Source: Rhododendron vialii | Taxonomy: Eukaryota > Streptophyta > Magnoliopsida > Ericales > Ericaceae | Reading direction: 5' to 3' | Assembly: GCF_030253575.1 (NCBI RefSeq) | Contig: NC_080568.1 | Location: forward strand, 14,841,501 to 14,905,500 | DNA length: 64,000 nt | Shown here: piece by piece, positions 45,101 through 53,500 of the stretch | Layout: every line of letters starts with the position of its first letter | Numbering within the stretch: the first letter of the stretch is position 1 | The notes under the pieces: model-generated | Database searches by the model: none | What the model was told of the DNA's origin: nothing | Seen by the model: the letters and a program-made list of their open reading frames with translations, nothing else | Translations under genes and position numbers: made by a program

Positions 45101-46034
45101 TTCGAAATTCATTGAAGGTGGTTATCTTCCGTTGGCCATTGCAACTGTTCTAATGATGATAATGGGGATATGGCAGTACGTACACAAACAAAGGTATATA
45201 TTTGAGCTCAAGAACAAGGTTTCCAATGAATTCATTAGAGACTTGTCCCTCAACTCGGATATCAACCGAATTCCAGGAATCGGACTACTCTACTCTGAGC
45301 TTGTTCAAGGAGTTCCTCCGATATTCCCTCACTTCATTGCCAACATACCCTCTATCCATTCAGTTCTAGTGTTCGTCTCTTTGAAGCCCATTCCCATCAA
45401 TAAAGTGGCAATGGAGGAGAGATTTTTGTTTCGGCATGTTGAACCAAGGGACTACCGCATGTTCCGTTGTGTGGTCAGGTATGGTTATAACGATGTAACC
45501 GAGGAACCCAAGGAGTTTGAGCAACATTTGGTCGATAACTTGAAAGAGTTTATCAGGCATGAACAATTCATTCAGGAAGTAGGACGGGTACCTGAACAGA
45601 TAATTGAGCCTACAAACATCTCCCATTCAACTCTGTTGGGGAATGATGAAAAAGTAACTCGGTCCAGTTCATCCAAGGTTCATATTGAGGAACCAATACA
45701 ACAACAGCAACACTCATCCCGCAGGTCATCAAGAGACATCCAGTCCTTCAACGTCGTCGCAACAAGGTCACCGAATTCTTCAAGCCGAATCATATCAGGA
45801 CCCATCCAGGGAGCTGAAGAGGAGATGCAATTTGTGCAAAATGCGATGGACAAAGGTGTTGTTTATCTACTTGGAGAAATAGAAGTGATAGCAGAACCGA
45901 AATCATCCTTCTTCAAGAGGATTGTTGTCAACTACGCCTATAGTTTTTTGAGGAAGAACTTTAGACAAGGAGAGCATGTAATGGCAATACCACGGAGCAA
46001 ACTTCTAAGGGTTGGGATGACATACGAGATATGA
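15892..46034 (+). CDS. HAK5: HAK/KUP/KT potassium transporter, cluster I (HAK5-like)
   Basis: High-affinity-type K+ uptake permease expected in the plasma membrane. Coding exons: 15892-16029, 18198-18420, 18758-19006, 39145-39183, 40236-40496, 41100-41152, 42140-42254, 44597-44851 and 44956-46034. They join in frame to 803 codons plus stop without interruption; Arabidopsis HAK5 has 785 residues. Family signatures are [15 protein letters not shown] (residues 61-75), [63 protein letters not shown] and [10 protein letters not shown]. The N-terminus ([18 protein letters not shown]) and YNLD/RAQKIK loop fit cluster I, whose Arabidopsis member is induced by K+ starvation. The last exon carries the long cytosolic tail. 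All introns are GT-AG except intron 7, which appears to be GC-AG. Intron 3 is 20,138 bp and TE-filled. The orthology to HAK5 itself is likely but not proven from one sequence. Confidence 0.95.
16039..16105. repeat. (TA)n microsatellite just inside intron 1 of the HAK gene
   Basis: About 66 bp of pure TA, starting 9 nt after the exon 1 splice donor (CAT|GTTAGT at 16030). Confidence 0.95.
16179..17258. mobile_element. Non-autonomous MULE-like foldback element in HAK intron 1
   Basis: 1,080 bp bounded by GGGAAATTTTTAAAAATGG and its inverted counterpart, with inverted arms of about 230 bp full of GTCCCTCTAGTTTG and GAGGGAC motifs. A perfect 9-bp direct repeat TTTTTTTAA flanks it (16170-16178 and 17259-17267), the target size of Mutator-like elements. 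The centre (about 16410-17030) is AT-rich and non-coding. Confidence 0.8.
17268..18197. other. Rest of HAK intron 1
   Basis: AT-rich intron sequence. A short inverted pair (AGTGATTTTGCCACTCTCC near 17841 and its complement near 17930-17960) may mark a small MITE. No gene recognised. The 3' end GGTGCAG at 18191-18197 is the acceptor. Confidence 0.5.
19122..19334. repeat. 71-bp minisatellite, three copies
   Basis: Three consecutive units starting at 19122, 19193 and 19264, each beginning CCATTAATTTGTCCAACTG. The first two are almost identical and the third carries a few differences. It lies about 115 bp inside HAK intron 3. Confidence 0.92.
19450..20395. mobile_element. Composite of hairpin MITEs (copies E1 and E2) in HAK intron 3
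   Basis: At least two damaged members of the core family. E1 (about 19490-19980) contains several partial arms with GAGCGGCTCGGATCATCGA and GGGTACCC motifs. E2 (about 20020-20393) has the AAACACC-type ends of copy D. TA tracts bound the outer edges. A run of 19 G sits at the junction (20004-20022). Confidence 0.65.
20411..20670. mobile_element. Hairpin MITE copy F in HAK intron 3
   Basis: About 260 bp, an internally shortened member. Both ends carry the AAAATGC(G/A)GACCTCC motif and the right end carries TAAGGACCACC (reverse complement), matching the MULE-2 TIR. The outer bases read TACAGAG as in MULE-2. TA tracts stand on both sides (20394-20409 and 20671-20689). Confidence 0.78.
20690..21048. 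mobile_element. Hairpin MITE copy G, third end type, in HAK intron 3
   Basis: About 359 bp with the family core and ends that read ACAGTCCGGATCTCCTAAGG on the left and ACTCGGGATCC... in inverted form on the right. TCTCCTAAGG matches the MULE-2 outer end exactly. TA and TG tracts lie on both sides. Confidence 0.75.
21049..21115. repeat. (TG)n(TA)n microsatellite
   Basis: Compound TG then TA tract at the right edge of MITE copy G. Confidence 0.92.
21200..24690 (-). mobile_element. Ty3/gypsy-type LTR retrotransposon remnant B (minus strand)
   Basis: A primer-binding-site-like TGGTATCAGAGC lies on the minus strand at 23986-23997, next to a probable 5' LTR at about 24003-24690. Leftward is gag-like coding sequence near 22527-22874 ([16 protein letters not shown], typical of plant gypsy gag) and acidic repeats near 21990-22530. 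No reverse transcriptase or integrase was seen and no matching 3' LTR was found. It is a broken fossil with several breaks and is probably incomplete. Confidence 0.6.
25065..26790 (-). mobile_element. Gypsy-type LTR remnant A (minus strand)
   Basis: A probable 3' LTR at 25065-25457 (TG...CA), directly preceded on the minus strand by a purine-rich GAAGAAAAGGAGAT tract like a polypurine tract. To the right is a degraded internal region with a gag-like [12 protein letters not shown] motif and acidic open stretches (25815-26090, 26599-26780). Most of pol is absent. Broken in many places; it abuts the truncated LTR at 26798. Confidence 0.5.
26798..27162 (-). repeat. Truncated 3' LTR of the Tat-type element
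   Basis: Aligns with 36629-38172 (minus the CACTA element) from GTATTTATAGGGAAAACACC to the GGTGTCTACA terminus. Homology stops abruptly at its left edge, where remnant A begins. Confidence 0.82.
27295..28590. repeat. 55-bp minisatellite in the Tat-type element
   Basis: About 20 imperfect tandem copies built on TGGATTGAATGGACGGG, CCATCATTGAGTTGGACAGG and ACAGGCTGTCGTTG. The best-phased part is 27700-28260 with a 55-bp period; units at both ends are more diverged. It lies between the pol remnant and the 3' LTR, a position where Ogre/Tat elements are known to carry tandem repeats. The period is not a multiple of three, which argues against a protein repeat. Confidence 0.88.
28591..29159. other. 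Unassigned sequence between minisatellite and solo LTR
   Basis: Probably interior of the Tat-type element, perhaps with a small insertion beginning at the T-run at about 28733 followed by A-rich sequence near 28800. No coding signal recognised. Confidence 0.4.
29160..32026. mobile_element. Solo LTR inserted in the Tat-type element
   Basis: 2,867 bp starting TGTAACGCCCCGAATTTT and ending AAAATCGGAATTGTTACA, so the short inverted ends TGTAAC...GTTACA are intact. No internal coding region or second LTR is present. A 117-bp internal duplication lies at about 29671-29853 (CCGCCGCGCCGG motifs). CT-rich stretches lie at 30600-30650 and 30895-31015. The flanks (GTGAT and AGTAA) do not give a clean 5-bp duplication. 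Orientation is uncertain. Confidence 0.7.
32027..34120 (-). pseudogene. Gag and pol fragments of the Tat-type element
   Basis: Minus-strand open pieces. 33176-33559 contains [18 protein letters not shown] and AVQDLIDNG, the zinc-knuckle-like region of gypsy gag. 33526-33975 contains further gag-like sequence. 32795-33034 is acidic. 32054-32288 contains NMPGIDPEI and [12 protein letters not shown], the segment leading into integrase. It is a fossil with many breaks and large parts missing. Confidence 0.7.
34121..35235 (-). other. Leader region of the Tat-type element
   Basis: Sequence between gag remnants and the 5' LTR. A direct repeat of CGGGGTGGCGTTAGCG/CGGGGTGGTGTAAGT lies at 34339-34374. 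No separate gene recognised. Confidence 0.45.
36655..37764. mobile_element. Non-autonomous CACTA (En/Spm) element
   Basis: 1,110 bp with ends CACTACAAGAAAAAT and ATTTTTCTTGTAGTG and a 3-bp target duplication ATT (36652-36654, 37765-37767). The interior holds many copies, in both orientations, of GGTGACGAAA/TTTCGTCACC spaced about 20-40 bp apart, like the subterminal repeats bound by CACTA transposases. No transposase is encoded. A tRNA-like segment lies at 37018-37095. Confidence 0.93.
37018..37095 (-). repeat. tRNA-like segment inside the CACTA element
   Basis: Minus strand: TAGTGCAGTTGGTCAGG (box A-like) and GGGTTCGAAACCC (box B). No acceptor-stem pairing or CCA context was confirmed, so it is not called as a tRNA gene. 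It may be a SINE head. Confidence 0.45.
38173..39144. other. Right part of HAK intron 3
   Basis: AT-rich sequence between the Tat-type element and exon 4, with no recognised gene. It ends at the acceptor TTTTGCAG (39137-39144). Confidence 0.5.
39184..40235. other. HAK intron 4
   Basis: AT-rich intron with poly-T/poly-A runs and no recognised gene or repeat ends. Donor GTATAC, acceptor TTTGCAG. Confidence 0.6.
40497..41099. other. HAK intron 5
   Basis: 603-bp intron. A short direct repeat, ATCCCTTCCGATAATTAT, occurs at about 40535-40552 and again from 40557. No other feature recognised. Confidence 0.6.
41153..42139. other. HAK intron 6
   Basis: 987-bp AT-rich intron with consensus GTAAGT donor and ATGCAG acceptor. 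Nothing else recognised. Confidence 0.6.
42255..42260 (+). other. Non-canonical GC splice donor of HAK intron 7
   Basis: Exon 7 ends ...ATCCCAG and the intron starts GCAAGT. Using GC at 42255 keeps the reading frame into exon 8 (CAG|GTCGAGTGTATTGG) and restores the family sequence [11 protein letters not shown]. No nearby GT gives a continuous frame. AG|GCAAGT is the usual context of plant GC-AG introns. Confidence 0.8.
42583..43743. mobile_element. MULE-like foldback element in HAK intron 7
   Basis: 1,161 bp with inverted arms of about 120-150 bp starting GGGCAAAGTCC on both sides and including GGTTATGTGGTCAGTTTTGA-type sequence. Flanking 9-mers TAATTATTA and AAATTATTA match at 8 of 9 bases. 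A hAT element (42704-43222) is nested inside. No transposase. Confidence 0.75.
42704..43222. mobile_element. Non-autonomous hAT element nested in the foldback element
   Basis: 519 bp with ends TAGGCCTGTCAATGGACCGG and the inverted match. A perfect 8-bp target duplication CCTGCCAT flanks it (42696-42703, 43223-43230). The interior is full of GGATCCGGATCGGAT-type motifs and poly-A/T runs. Confidence 0.9.
44008..44575 (+). mobile_element. Au-type SINE split by a hAT insertion
   Basis: 44008-44148 matches the plant Au SINE layout: CAATGGTAAGGTTGTCCCC, GTGACCTGGTGAT, ACATCTCACCATTGCAGTAG and GAGTCCCGTGCAC. The 3' end continues after the hAT element as GCACTAGGTCTACCTTTTT (about 44551-44570). Confidence 0.75.
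44149..44546. mobile_element. Non-autonomous hAT element inside the Au SINE
   Basis: 398 bp with ends TAGTGGCGGAGCCAGG and, inverted, CAGTGGTGGAGC. The flanking 8-mers CGTGCACT (44141-44148) and CTTGCACT (44547-44554) match at 7 of 8 bases. Confidence 0.75.
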
Positions 46035-46200
46035 CTTGACGTTTAACTCTTTGTTTTAAACTTTTAACAGTGTTATGACTCGTACTTAAATAAATATTTG
46101 CAATCAAATTAAGAAGACACTTTATGTTTTTCTGCGCGGAAATTTGTAACCTCCATTTTGTTTTGTTTCAAGAATCTCTATGACAAACTCCAGCATTGAT
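46035..46200 (+). other. 3' untranslated region of the HAK gene
   Basis: Follows the TGA at 46032-46034. AATAAA at 46089-46094 and a following TTTTGTTTTGTTTC stretch are plausible polyadenylation signals. Confidence 0.5.
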
Positions 46201-48016
46201 TTGGGTGCTCCAGCTTTATTGCTTAGTGTGGAATGTTTGAATTTGTTCACAAATTAACGTGAAGAAGGAATAAGAAAACGTTTATTGGGCTGCTTATATA
46301 TACGACTCTGATTTTCACCAAAACAAACTACTAAACACACTTGAAGTTGGTACAGAATATAGCCAGAAAGCTAGCTGTCATAAATAACTTGCATTACACA
46401 GAGACATTATGTTAAGAACTTTGTACTGGATTTTTGCATCCTTGTTCGGTATATCCCACGTGCTTTCTAATCACGACGGTGCTTGCATCACTATAGTTGT
46501 ACTTGTACATGATTTAGGCATTAGAACCTGTTTCAAACAATTAGAACTTCTCAAAAAAAAAAATCATTTTGAAGAACAATGTCCAACCTATATAAAAAGA
46601 ACCAGTTTTGGGTTGCCATTTTTTGCTCGATTTTTCCAATTGTACCCCTTGATTGTAGGAGCCGCAGTGTTGTCCAGTGTCTAATATGGTAATTTCGCGC
46701 GTTGTTGTGTTAGTGGGCCACGTGCCGTGATCCTGGTGCCTCCCGTGCGTTGTACGCAAAGATAGGACCAGTGGGGTCTAGTGGCGGCGGCCGCCACGAC
46801 AAGAATTTTAGAAAACGCAGTTATTATATATATGTGAAAAAAAAAATTATCCCCAACTTATATAGTCTCACCACTACTAGATTTTTTTCCTTTTTTTTTA
46901 TTATATACTAGTCATAAATCTTCTTCTTTTTTTCAAGAAAGGAGACCCAAAAAAGTATTCTAAAACTAAATTCAATGGGCCAAAGTGAAATAATATAAAT
47001 GATGATGTGTAATTAAGAAAAAAAACTCCACATTAATTCTAACCCTAAAATAACTTAACCTAAAAAATTAAGGAAATTTAATTATAATGCCACTCCCAAA
47101 AGGGAGTGCGGTTATCAATTTGGGAAATCCATATAGGAATCTAGGGAGTAACATTATAATTTTGAGGTGTGGTATTATCTTTGTGCATATCGATGCTTTG
47201 GACTATCAATGAAGGAAGCATGATAATGTGCACATAAATTGAATTGGGTCTTTAGGTTTGCCTTCTCTGATGCCATTTGGCTTTGATTTGGGGGTATGGT
47301 TCCGTAGCAAAACACGTATAGTGGGCTACTGTTTAAGTGGTATTCTGAAATCAGCCACTTTGTACATATTGCCAAAAGTTAGGTCTGTCTCCAATCCTCC
47401 CCCGCTCATACCCCCAATGATTTGGGACTACATAGGTTCTGCTGTTGTTGTTGTTGGAGTGACATTATCGATGCCCAAAATTAAAATTAGTCTTTTTTCA
47501 TACTCCATGTGCAAATAAAAAATATCATTTACTATAGTTTTTATTATGTTATTTTAATTTTTTCTAGAGCCAATGACTATAATATTGTAATGCATCTTTT
47601 TATTTTTTTTTAGTATACATTTCGCCACTGCTAAGGTAAAATCCTGGTTCCATCTCTAGTTGTACGTACAGGAATTTGGGCAATTGATTTGGGTGGCATC
47701 GTGTGCCTATTCACAGCGATGTACGTGGGTCATCCTCCAAGTACCGTTGATGAGTGTTAGGTGCTTGTGTTAGAGGAGAAGCATGTGAGCATCTAAGGCC
47801 ATGGATGTGTATATCTCCTTGATAATTGTGTTTTCTAGCTTCTTCTGCATTTGCTTTCTCTCTCTGGGAGTTCTTCGTTTGCATATTCTAGGACCTTATT
47901 ATGTATGCTTGGGTTTTGGACGCTTTTCTTTACCAGTAGCTATCGTCGTCTTTGTTTCTTCCCTATAGTCCGAAATAAACCCTCCGTTTTGTTTCTCTCT
48001 TCCTCATTCAATTGTG

Positions 48017-48019
<3 letters not shown>
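46201..48019. other. Intergenic region after the HAK gene
   Basis: No gene recognised. 47258-47465 looks like the body and tail of a tRNA-derived SINE: a GTTAGGTCTGTCTCCAATCC region, then CCAATGATTTGGGACTAC, then (TTG)n. A GTGGCGGCGG motif at 46780 and a CGCCACTGC at 47622 may be ends of an old hAT element, but no target duplication was found. Confidence 0.45.

Positions 48020-48104
<85 letters not shown>
48020..48104. repeat. (CT)n microsatellite
   Basis: About 85 bp of pure CT repeat. It gives long artificial open frames (Ser-Leu or Arg-Glu repeats) on both strands. Confidence 0.95.
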
Positions 48105-48107
<3 letters not shown>

Positions 48108-48210
48108 GATAATACTATGTAGTTTGATGTGCTTTGGTTTGAATTTAGGGATAGTCGTCGAAAGGGACTCAGACATGTTGTCTCTCAGCAAAGAACTTGT
48201 GTGTTCCTGA

Positions 48211-48419
48211 CAGGGACGGAGGTAGTTAGTGTGGGAGGTGGCACGTGCCACCCCCGTTTCAAAAAACCCCAAAAAAATTGCACATAATAAGGTGAAACAA
48301 AAAGACTTGAAGAACTCTGCTTAAAACTATTCGTGGTTAAGTTGGCAGTGTAGCTTATATTGAGACCCTGAATACCAGGGTTTGAATCCCCCAGTGACTT
48401 GTGGGTTTTTTTTCCTTCT

Positions 48420-48475
<56 letters not shown>

Positions 48476-48874
48476 CTTACAAGCTTTGTAATTCTTTCGC
48501 ATTAACGTGACCCATTTGGAAATAAAATTTTCCCAAAATCCATTTGAACACATTATCTTTTTAAAAACTAATGCGGTTCGACTAGGTATTTATAAGTATG
48601 AAAAACACAAATATTCTATACAAATACTATAAAAAAATGCAATTTAGAGAATGGTAGGTTTCGGATTAAGAAAAATTTATATCGTAATGTGCATTTGCAT
48701 ACCACAAGAGTTGAATCAAGCCTTTATTTATTTTTCAAAGAAGAAAAATCCATGACAAAACCTAATTATATGACTTCACACTTAATTTTTTTCTCCATAT
48801 TTTTCTGCATAACATATAAATACATTTTCGTTGAACGGTGCCACCCCCACATGCGAATCTTGGTTTTGCCCCTG
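48211..48874. mobile_element. Non-autonomous hAT element
   Basis: 664 bp with ends CAGGGACGGAGG and, inverted, CAGGGGCAAAACCAAGATTC. Flanking 8-mers GTTCCTGA (48203-48210) and GTTCCCGA (48875-48882) match at 7 of 8. It contains a CT microsatellite (48417-48471) and a tRNA-like segment (about 48330-48408) with AAGTTGGCAGTG and GGGTTTGAATCCC. Confidence 0.75.
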
Positions 48875-48903
48875 GTTCCCGATGTGTGGGTATTCATCAT
48901 TCG

Positions 48904-49260
48904 TGATGTGCCTTGGTTAGATTGTGATAGGAACTTAACCCTTGTGTACCCAGAAATAGTTCTTGTACGATCTGGTTTACTGGGTTATATGTTTGGCGTC
49001 GCCGACTTGTGCGTTTTCTACATACCAAGTTCTTGACGTGTGCATTTTCTGCATTTATTTTTGTTTGGTGTTTAAATTGCACCTGTATGATTTGTAATAT
49101 TGTTAGTGCTTTGTTATTTACGCTTTGATTGCAGTCAAAACATATTTGACTTTCATTTGCGATGTGCGTTGGTTAGATTGTGATAGCCACTCAATCCTTG
49201 TGTGGTGAAAAATAGTTCCTGTGGAATCTAGTTTACTGAACATATTTGGTATTGTTTTGC
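48904..49260. repeat. Diverged direct duplication of about 100 bp
   Basis: GATGTGCCTTGGTTAGATTG (48904) recurs as GATGTGCGTTGGTTAGATTG (49160), and the following AATAGTTC...ATCTGGTTTACTG also recurs. No reading frame of note. Confidence 0.6.
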
Positions 49261-50555
49261 GGCTGGGTAGTTTACTCAAGCTTGGTTTTCATGGCCAGAT
49301 TGCATGTTTGGGTGTTTGGATGTATAGTTTATGTCGTGAGCTTGATAAAATTAATGTCTTGTTGTAATTTTTGTATTTGGGCTAAAATATTATGTTTAGT
49401 TTTGGGCCATAAAATGTTAGTATGTAATTTGGTCATGTTTAAGTTGTTTTGTAGTTGGGTTAATTTGTGAAATGTGTAGGCCCAAGTAAGGTCCAATAGT
49501 CTTATAAGAGCTTGTAAAGAAGTCTCTAGACAAGTGAATGAAAAAAATCTCAGTGCTCCCATTCCCCTGCTTCCAGTTTCTACGTGTGTTCTTCCCGACC
49601 AAGTTACGGCAATTGTGTTCTTCCGTGGTTCACTAATTCTCTCCTAATCAAACAAAGATCTAAGCTAGTCTAAGCCAACATAGCTTGTGTGTACACACAA
49701 GTCCTGTAAGAATTTCCTTCCCTTTTTAGTTTATTTATGTCTATTGATGTGGAAATTATTGAAATTTTATGACTTGTTAATTCTGCATTTTCTTCACACA
49801 GTGCCATGGTTATTCATGTTCCATTTATCTGCTGGATTCATGTCAACCATGATTACCATTATAGCCCACATGGAGGGTTTTATTGCCTTGTCCCCGTTTG
49901 AGGTCGAAGGGTGATTGCAACTGTGATTACCATGATAGCCCACACGGAGGGTTTTATTACCTTGTCCCCGTTTGAGGTCGAAGGGTAATTGCAACTGTGG
50001 CAGAGCATCGTGCCACTAGTGACCTGAAATATAAAGATTATAGCAACTTTGGACATGATTATAAAGATATATTAGACCTTGGTGATAATTTGAGATGATC
50101 TTCGACAAGTAATTTGATTAGGTGGTTAGAAGCCCTTGTGCACAATTCGTTCATGCGCTATAATACTGTAGGTAAATGTTTCTAGCCAAATCCTCGACTA
50201 TAATCAGATAGACCCATTATTCCACCCTTCCTGTAATTTATTTTTCCTCTACAATCTAATGTTTCTTGTCTTTTACTTTCTACAAAATGCTAACATATCA
50301 AACAATTAACGGCTAAATGAATCCCTGCCAATTTGCAAGCAAAACCGATGCCTAAAGTCATGAGAGAAGCAGGTAATCGCAATACCTTTGTCTCTTATCT
50401 GAAATCTACCCGTTCCTTTTCTAAGAAGGAAGTAAATTGGACACAATTCTTCATTTGTAGCATCTACTTCAATTTCCAGAACATGCGATTACGTTTCTGT
50501 CAAAATCGAAATTATAACCTATCCCCTCTCAGATTCGTAGCCTTCAAGAACAAAT
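49261..50555. other. Intergenic region and 3' side of the S-acyltransferase gene
   Basis: Apart from the tandem duplication at 49845-49995, no feature recognised. The minus-strand 3' UTR of the S-acyltransferase gene should lie just left of 50556. Confidence 0.4.
49845..49995. repeat. Tandem duplication, about 75-bp unit
   Basis: ATGATTACCATTATAGCCCAC...GAGGTCGAAGGGT at 49850-49913 is repeated with few changes at 49925-49987. Confidence 0.85.
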
Positions 50556-53500
50556 TCAATGGCCTCCATGAATCAGCTCTGTCCCTCCTGCCTTATGTTC
50601 CTCTCCAAACTCAGCAACAAGCATGTGCACGTCACGGGTGATCTCCCAGTGGCTTCTGTCATCCCAGCTGGGTTGTCTTGTTTGAGTCCCACGTTTTTCT
50701 AATTGTCCAACACTCTCAATTTGGCTCTCTATATCTTCAAGCTCTTCTGCATCGACGACTTGCGGTTTCAATCTCTCCATATCAAAGCTCGTCTTGGGCA
50801 TCTCTGGGCTCATGGGTCGGCCCAGAGACATTGAAGCACTGACAATAAAAGATGAGTCACCCTTCACCTTTGCACGGAAGTTATTCTTGGATCTGGGTAT
50901 CTTAGAGCAAAAGACCTCCTTAAAATTTTGGGCACATCCAATGTTATAAGGATTCCTCTTCCCATCATAGTGATAACGGAAATTTTCGTATGTTGTCTGC
51001 ACTAACAATTGACAATGTAAAGGTGCAAAGGAACGAAGATTCAATTAAGCGCCATAATGGACAAAGAGATAATAGCAACCTGGTTAGTGAAAATTAAATG
51101 AAGGTGAAATGCAGTGAGACCTCCAACAAACCAAGAAGCTATGAATGTATACAGTATGAGAATTCCTGAAACCGGTGACTTCGCAAATGCCTTTCCGAGG
51201 CTGCAATGGTATGCTTCCATTATAATGCCGATATTGACCCAACAGAAGGCAAAAACATATAGGCAGAGGACAGTTGTTGAGAATACAAATGTGAAAAAGA
51301 ACCGATAATTCCTCTGCAAATGGAAACAATTAACCTCTTAGCTTGAGGATAACAGGGAAAGAAAAGTAGTGGAAAAAGAATAAAGGTCCTCGACAGGCTT
51401 TAGGTCAAAGCAATGATTTTCGTAAGGCCACAAAATAGGATGACCAATTAATATTTTCCAATGGAAGAAACTTACTGGGATCGCGCGTCCGGCACCAAGT
51501 GTATAGATGTCTATAAATGGTGGGCAGGAACCCCACCTAATCATGATCAAGAAACCAAATTTCGTACTTTTCCACCAACAGAAAAAAAAAATTATTTTAA
51601 GAAACCAAAGCGAAACAACTATGATGCAGAAATTTCATTGTTTCCAACAAAACACACAGAAACAAACCAAAGCAGTGATTGTTTCGGGTTTTTCAGCAGT
51701 ATTTGGAACATTCAACAGTGGTCAATTCTATTGTCCTTTTCGGCAGTATTTGGAACATTCAACAGTGGTCAGTTCTATTGTCCTTGATACTTTTATGTTT
51801 TTTTATTGGAAGATAGCAACCACAACTTTTTTTTCACTAAAGCATACTACTATAACTTTGTAAGTTAAAATGTTTTTTTTTTCTTGCAATGGAAAACCCC
51901 CTTCCCGTACTAGTCCTCCAAACTTTTTGTCAATGAGCTTCGTATATTCCGAAAATTCCTGTTCAATTATCTATTTAATCGTCAATATTGTATTAACAGT
52001 TGTCTTGATTTTAGAATTTTATCTCAAGCATTCTAATATTTTAAAAAGATCTTCAGAGAAAAATACAAAACCAAAAAAAAAAAAGATGTTCAAAACGGAA
52101 AGATAATTCTGACTTGTTATTACCTTCCCAATACATTGTCCCACCCACGGGCAATGATGATCAAAGCGCTCAACACAATTATTGCATATTGAGCAGTGGG
52201 AGCAACGTGGTGGCCGATATAGCATGCATGTTTGGCAATATTTAACCCTAACAACCATCCCATTTACAGTAACTTCTTTGGTAGGGGGTACAGCAGGACC
52301 ACCACTCTGACTTCCAGCCCAGTCCGTGGAGATGCTAGACACATCATCATCTGCTTCTGGAGGATGTGGATTTCGAGGAAGAATGCCAGGATCTCGTCCA
52401 GAGATGAGGAAGAGAAGAATAATAATCTGCAATAAATAACAACTAATAGAGTCAACTGCATGTTTTGTCAGAACCGAGGTGTAGAGAAAATTGCAATCAT
52501 ATATTTCAAATGACCATTACTAGGATGGGTGCCTAAGTTGTAAAAAGGGCCACCCAATGCATGAGGCTCCCGCTACCCGTGACCATCAGGTCAGATCGGG
52601 GCAATTGTACCATTCCCCTAGGCCGCCCTTCATGCGTGTGTAAGGTATGAATTATGAATTGCTTCTGCAAGCTTAAAAAGATTAAAAACCTGCTTTTGAT
52701 CCGAAAATCATATTTCCAAATCAACTTAAATTAAAAACTTAAGAAAGACAGGACATCATCAAACACTCAAACAACTAACCATCTTACTACAAGAATTTAG
52801 CAACGGGAGGTCCTGTAGAACGAGTTTATGGTAACTAGTCCACACACGCAACAACTAACCATCTTATTACAAGAATTGCCTTAATGTTTAGTTTTGGTTT
52901 TCAATTCTTAAGTTATGACAACTTTTGACTTGATGTATGTTCTTAAAATAAATATCTTCTATAATCCCTGCATTAAGATCTATCAAACAATTTTCCATTA
53001 ACAAAATTTTTGCTTCGCCGTTCTAAAAAAAAATGATCTATCAAACAAGACCCATGTCGAAGAGAAACCCAAAAATTGGTTTAGTAGAGCCAAGTTTTGT
53101 GTGTCAAAGATGTCAAATCATCCAAAACAAAACTAACCAAAAATGAGTGAAAAGGAAAGGTCATTTGCTAGTTTCAGAGGTAATAATTAATTGATGTGTG
53201 ACAAGCTTCAAGTCTCTAGCACTCCCGCACATGAGATCCTCAACTCCCACGTCTAGAGATAAACAATAGCCCATTCTATTGGGATGATAGTACAGGGCCC
53301 ATCAGCTCAGAAAGAACCATTGTATTCTTTCATCACATTCGATGTAAACGCTATACCTTGACTTAGATTATATCATTTCATGGATTTATACGTAGAATTA
53401 AGAAAAGGGAGAAAAATAATCTAAACTGGCTATACCTAATAATCAGCCAACCAATTAGTCAAGATGGAATATACAAGAAACATTAAAAAGAGGAATCTTA

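Noticed and set aside
46760-47650. A further hAT element between GTGGCGGCGG and CGCCACTGC motifs
   Set aside because: The two ends do not match over enough bases and no 8-bp duplication was found.
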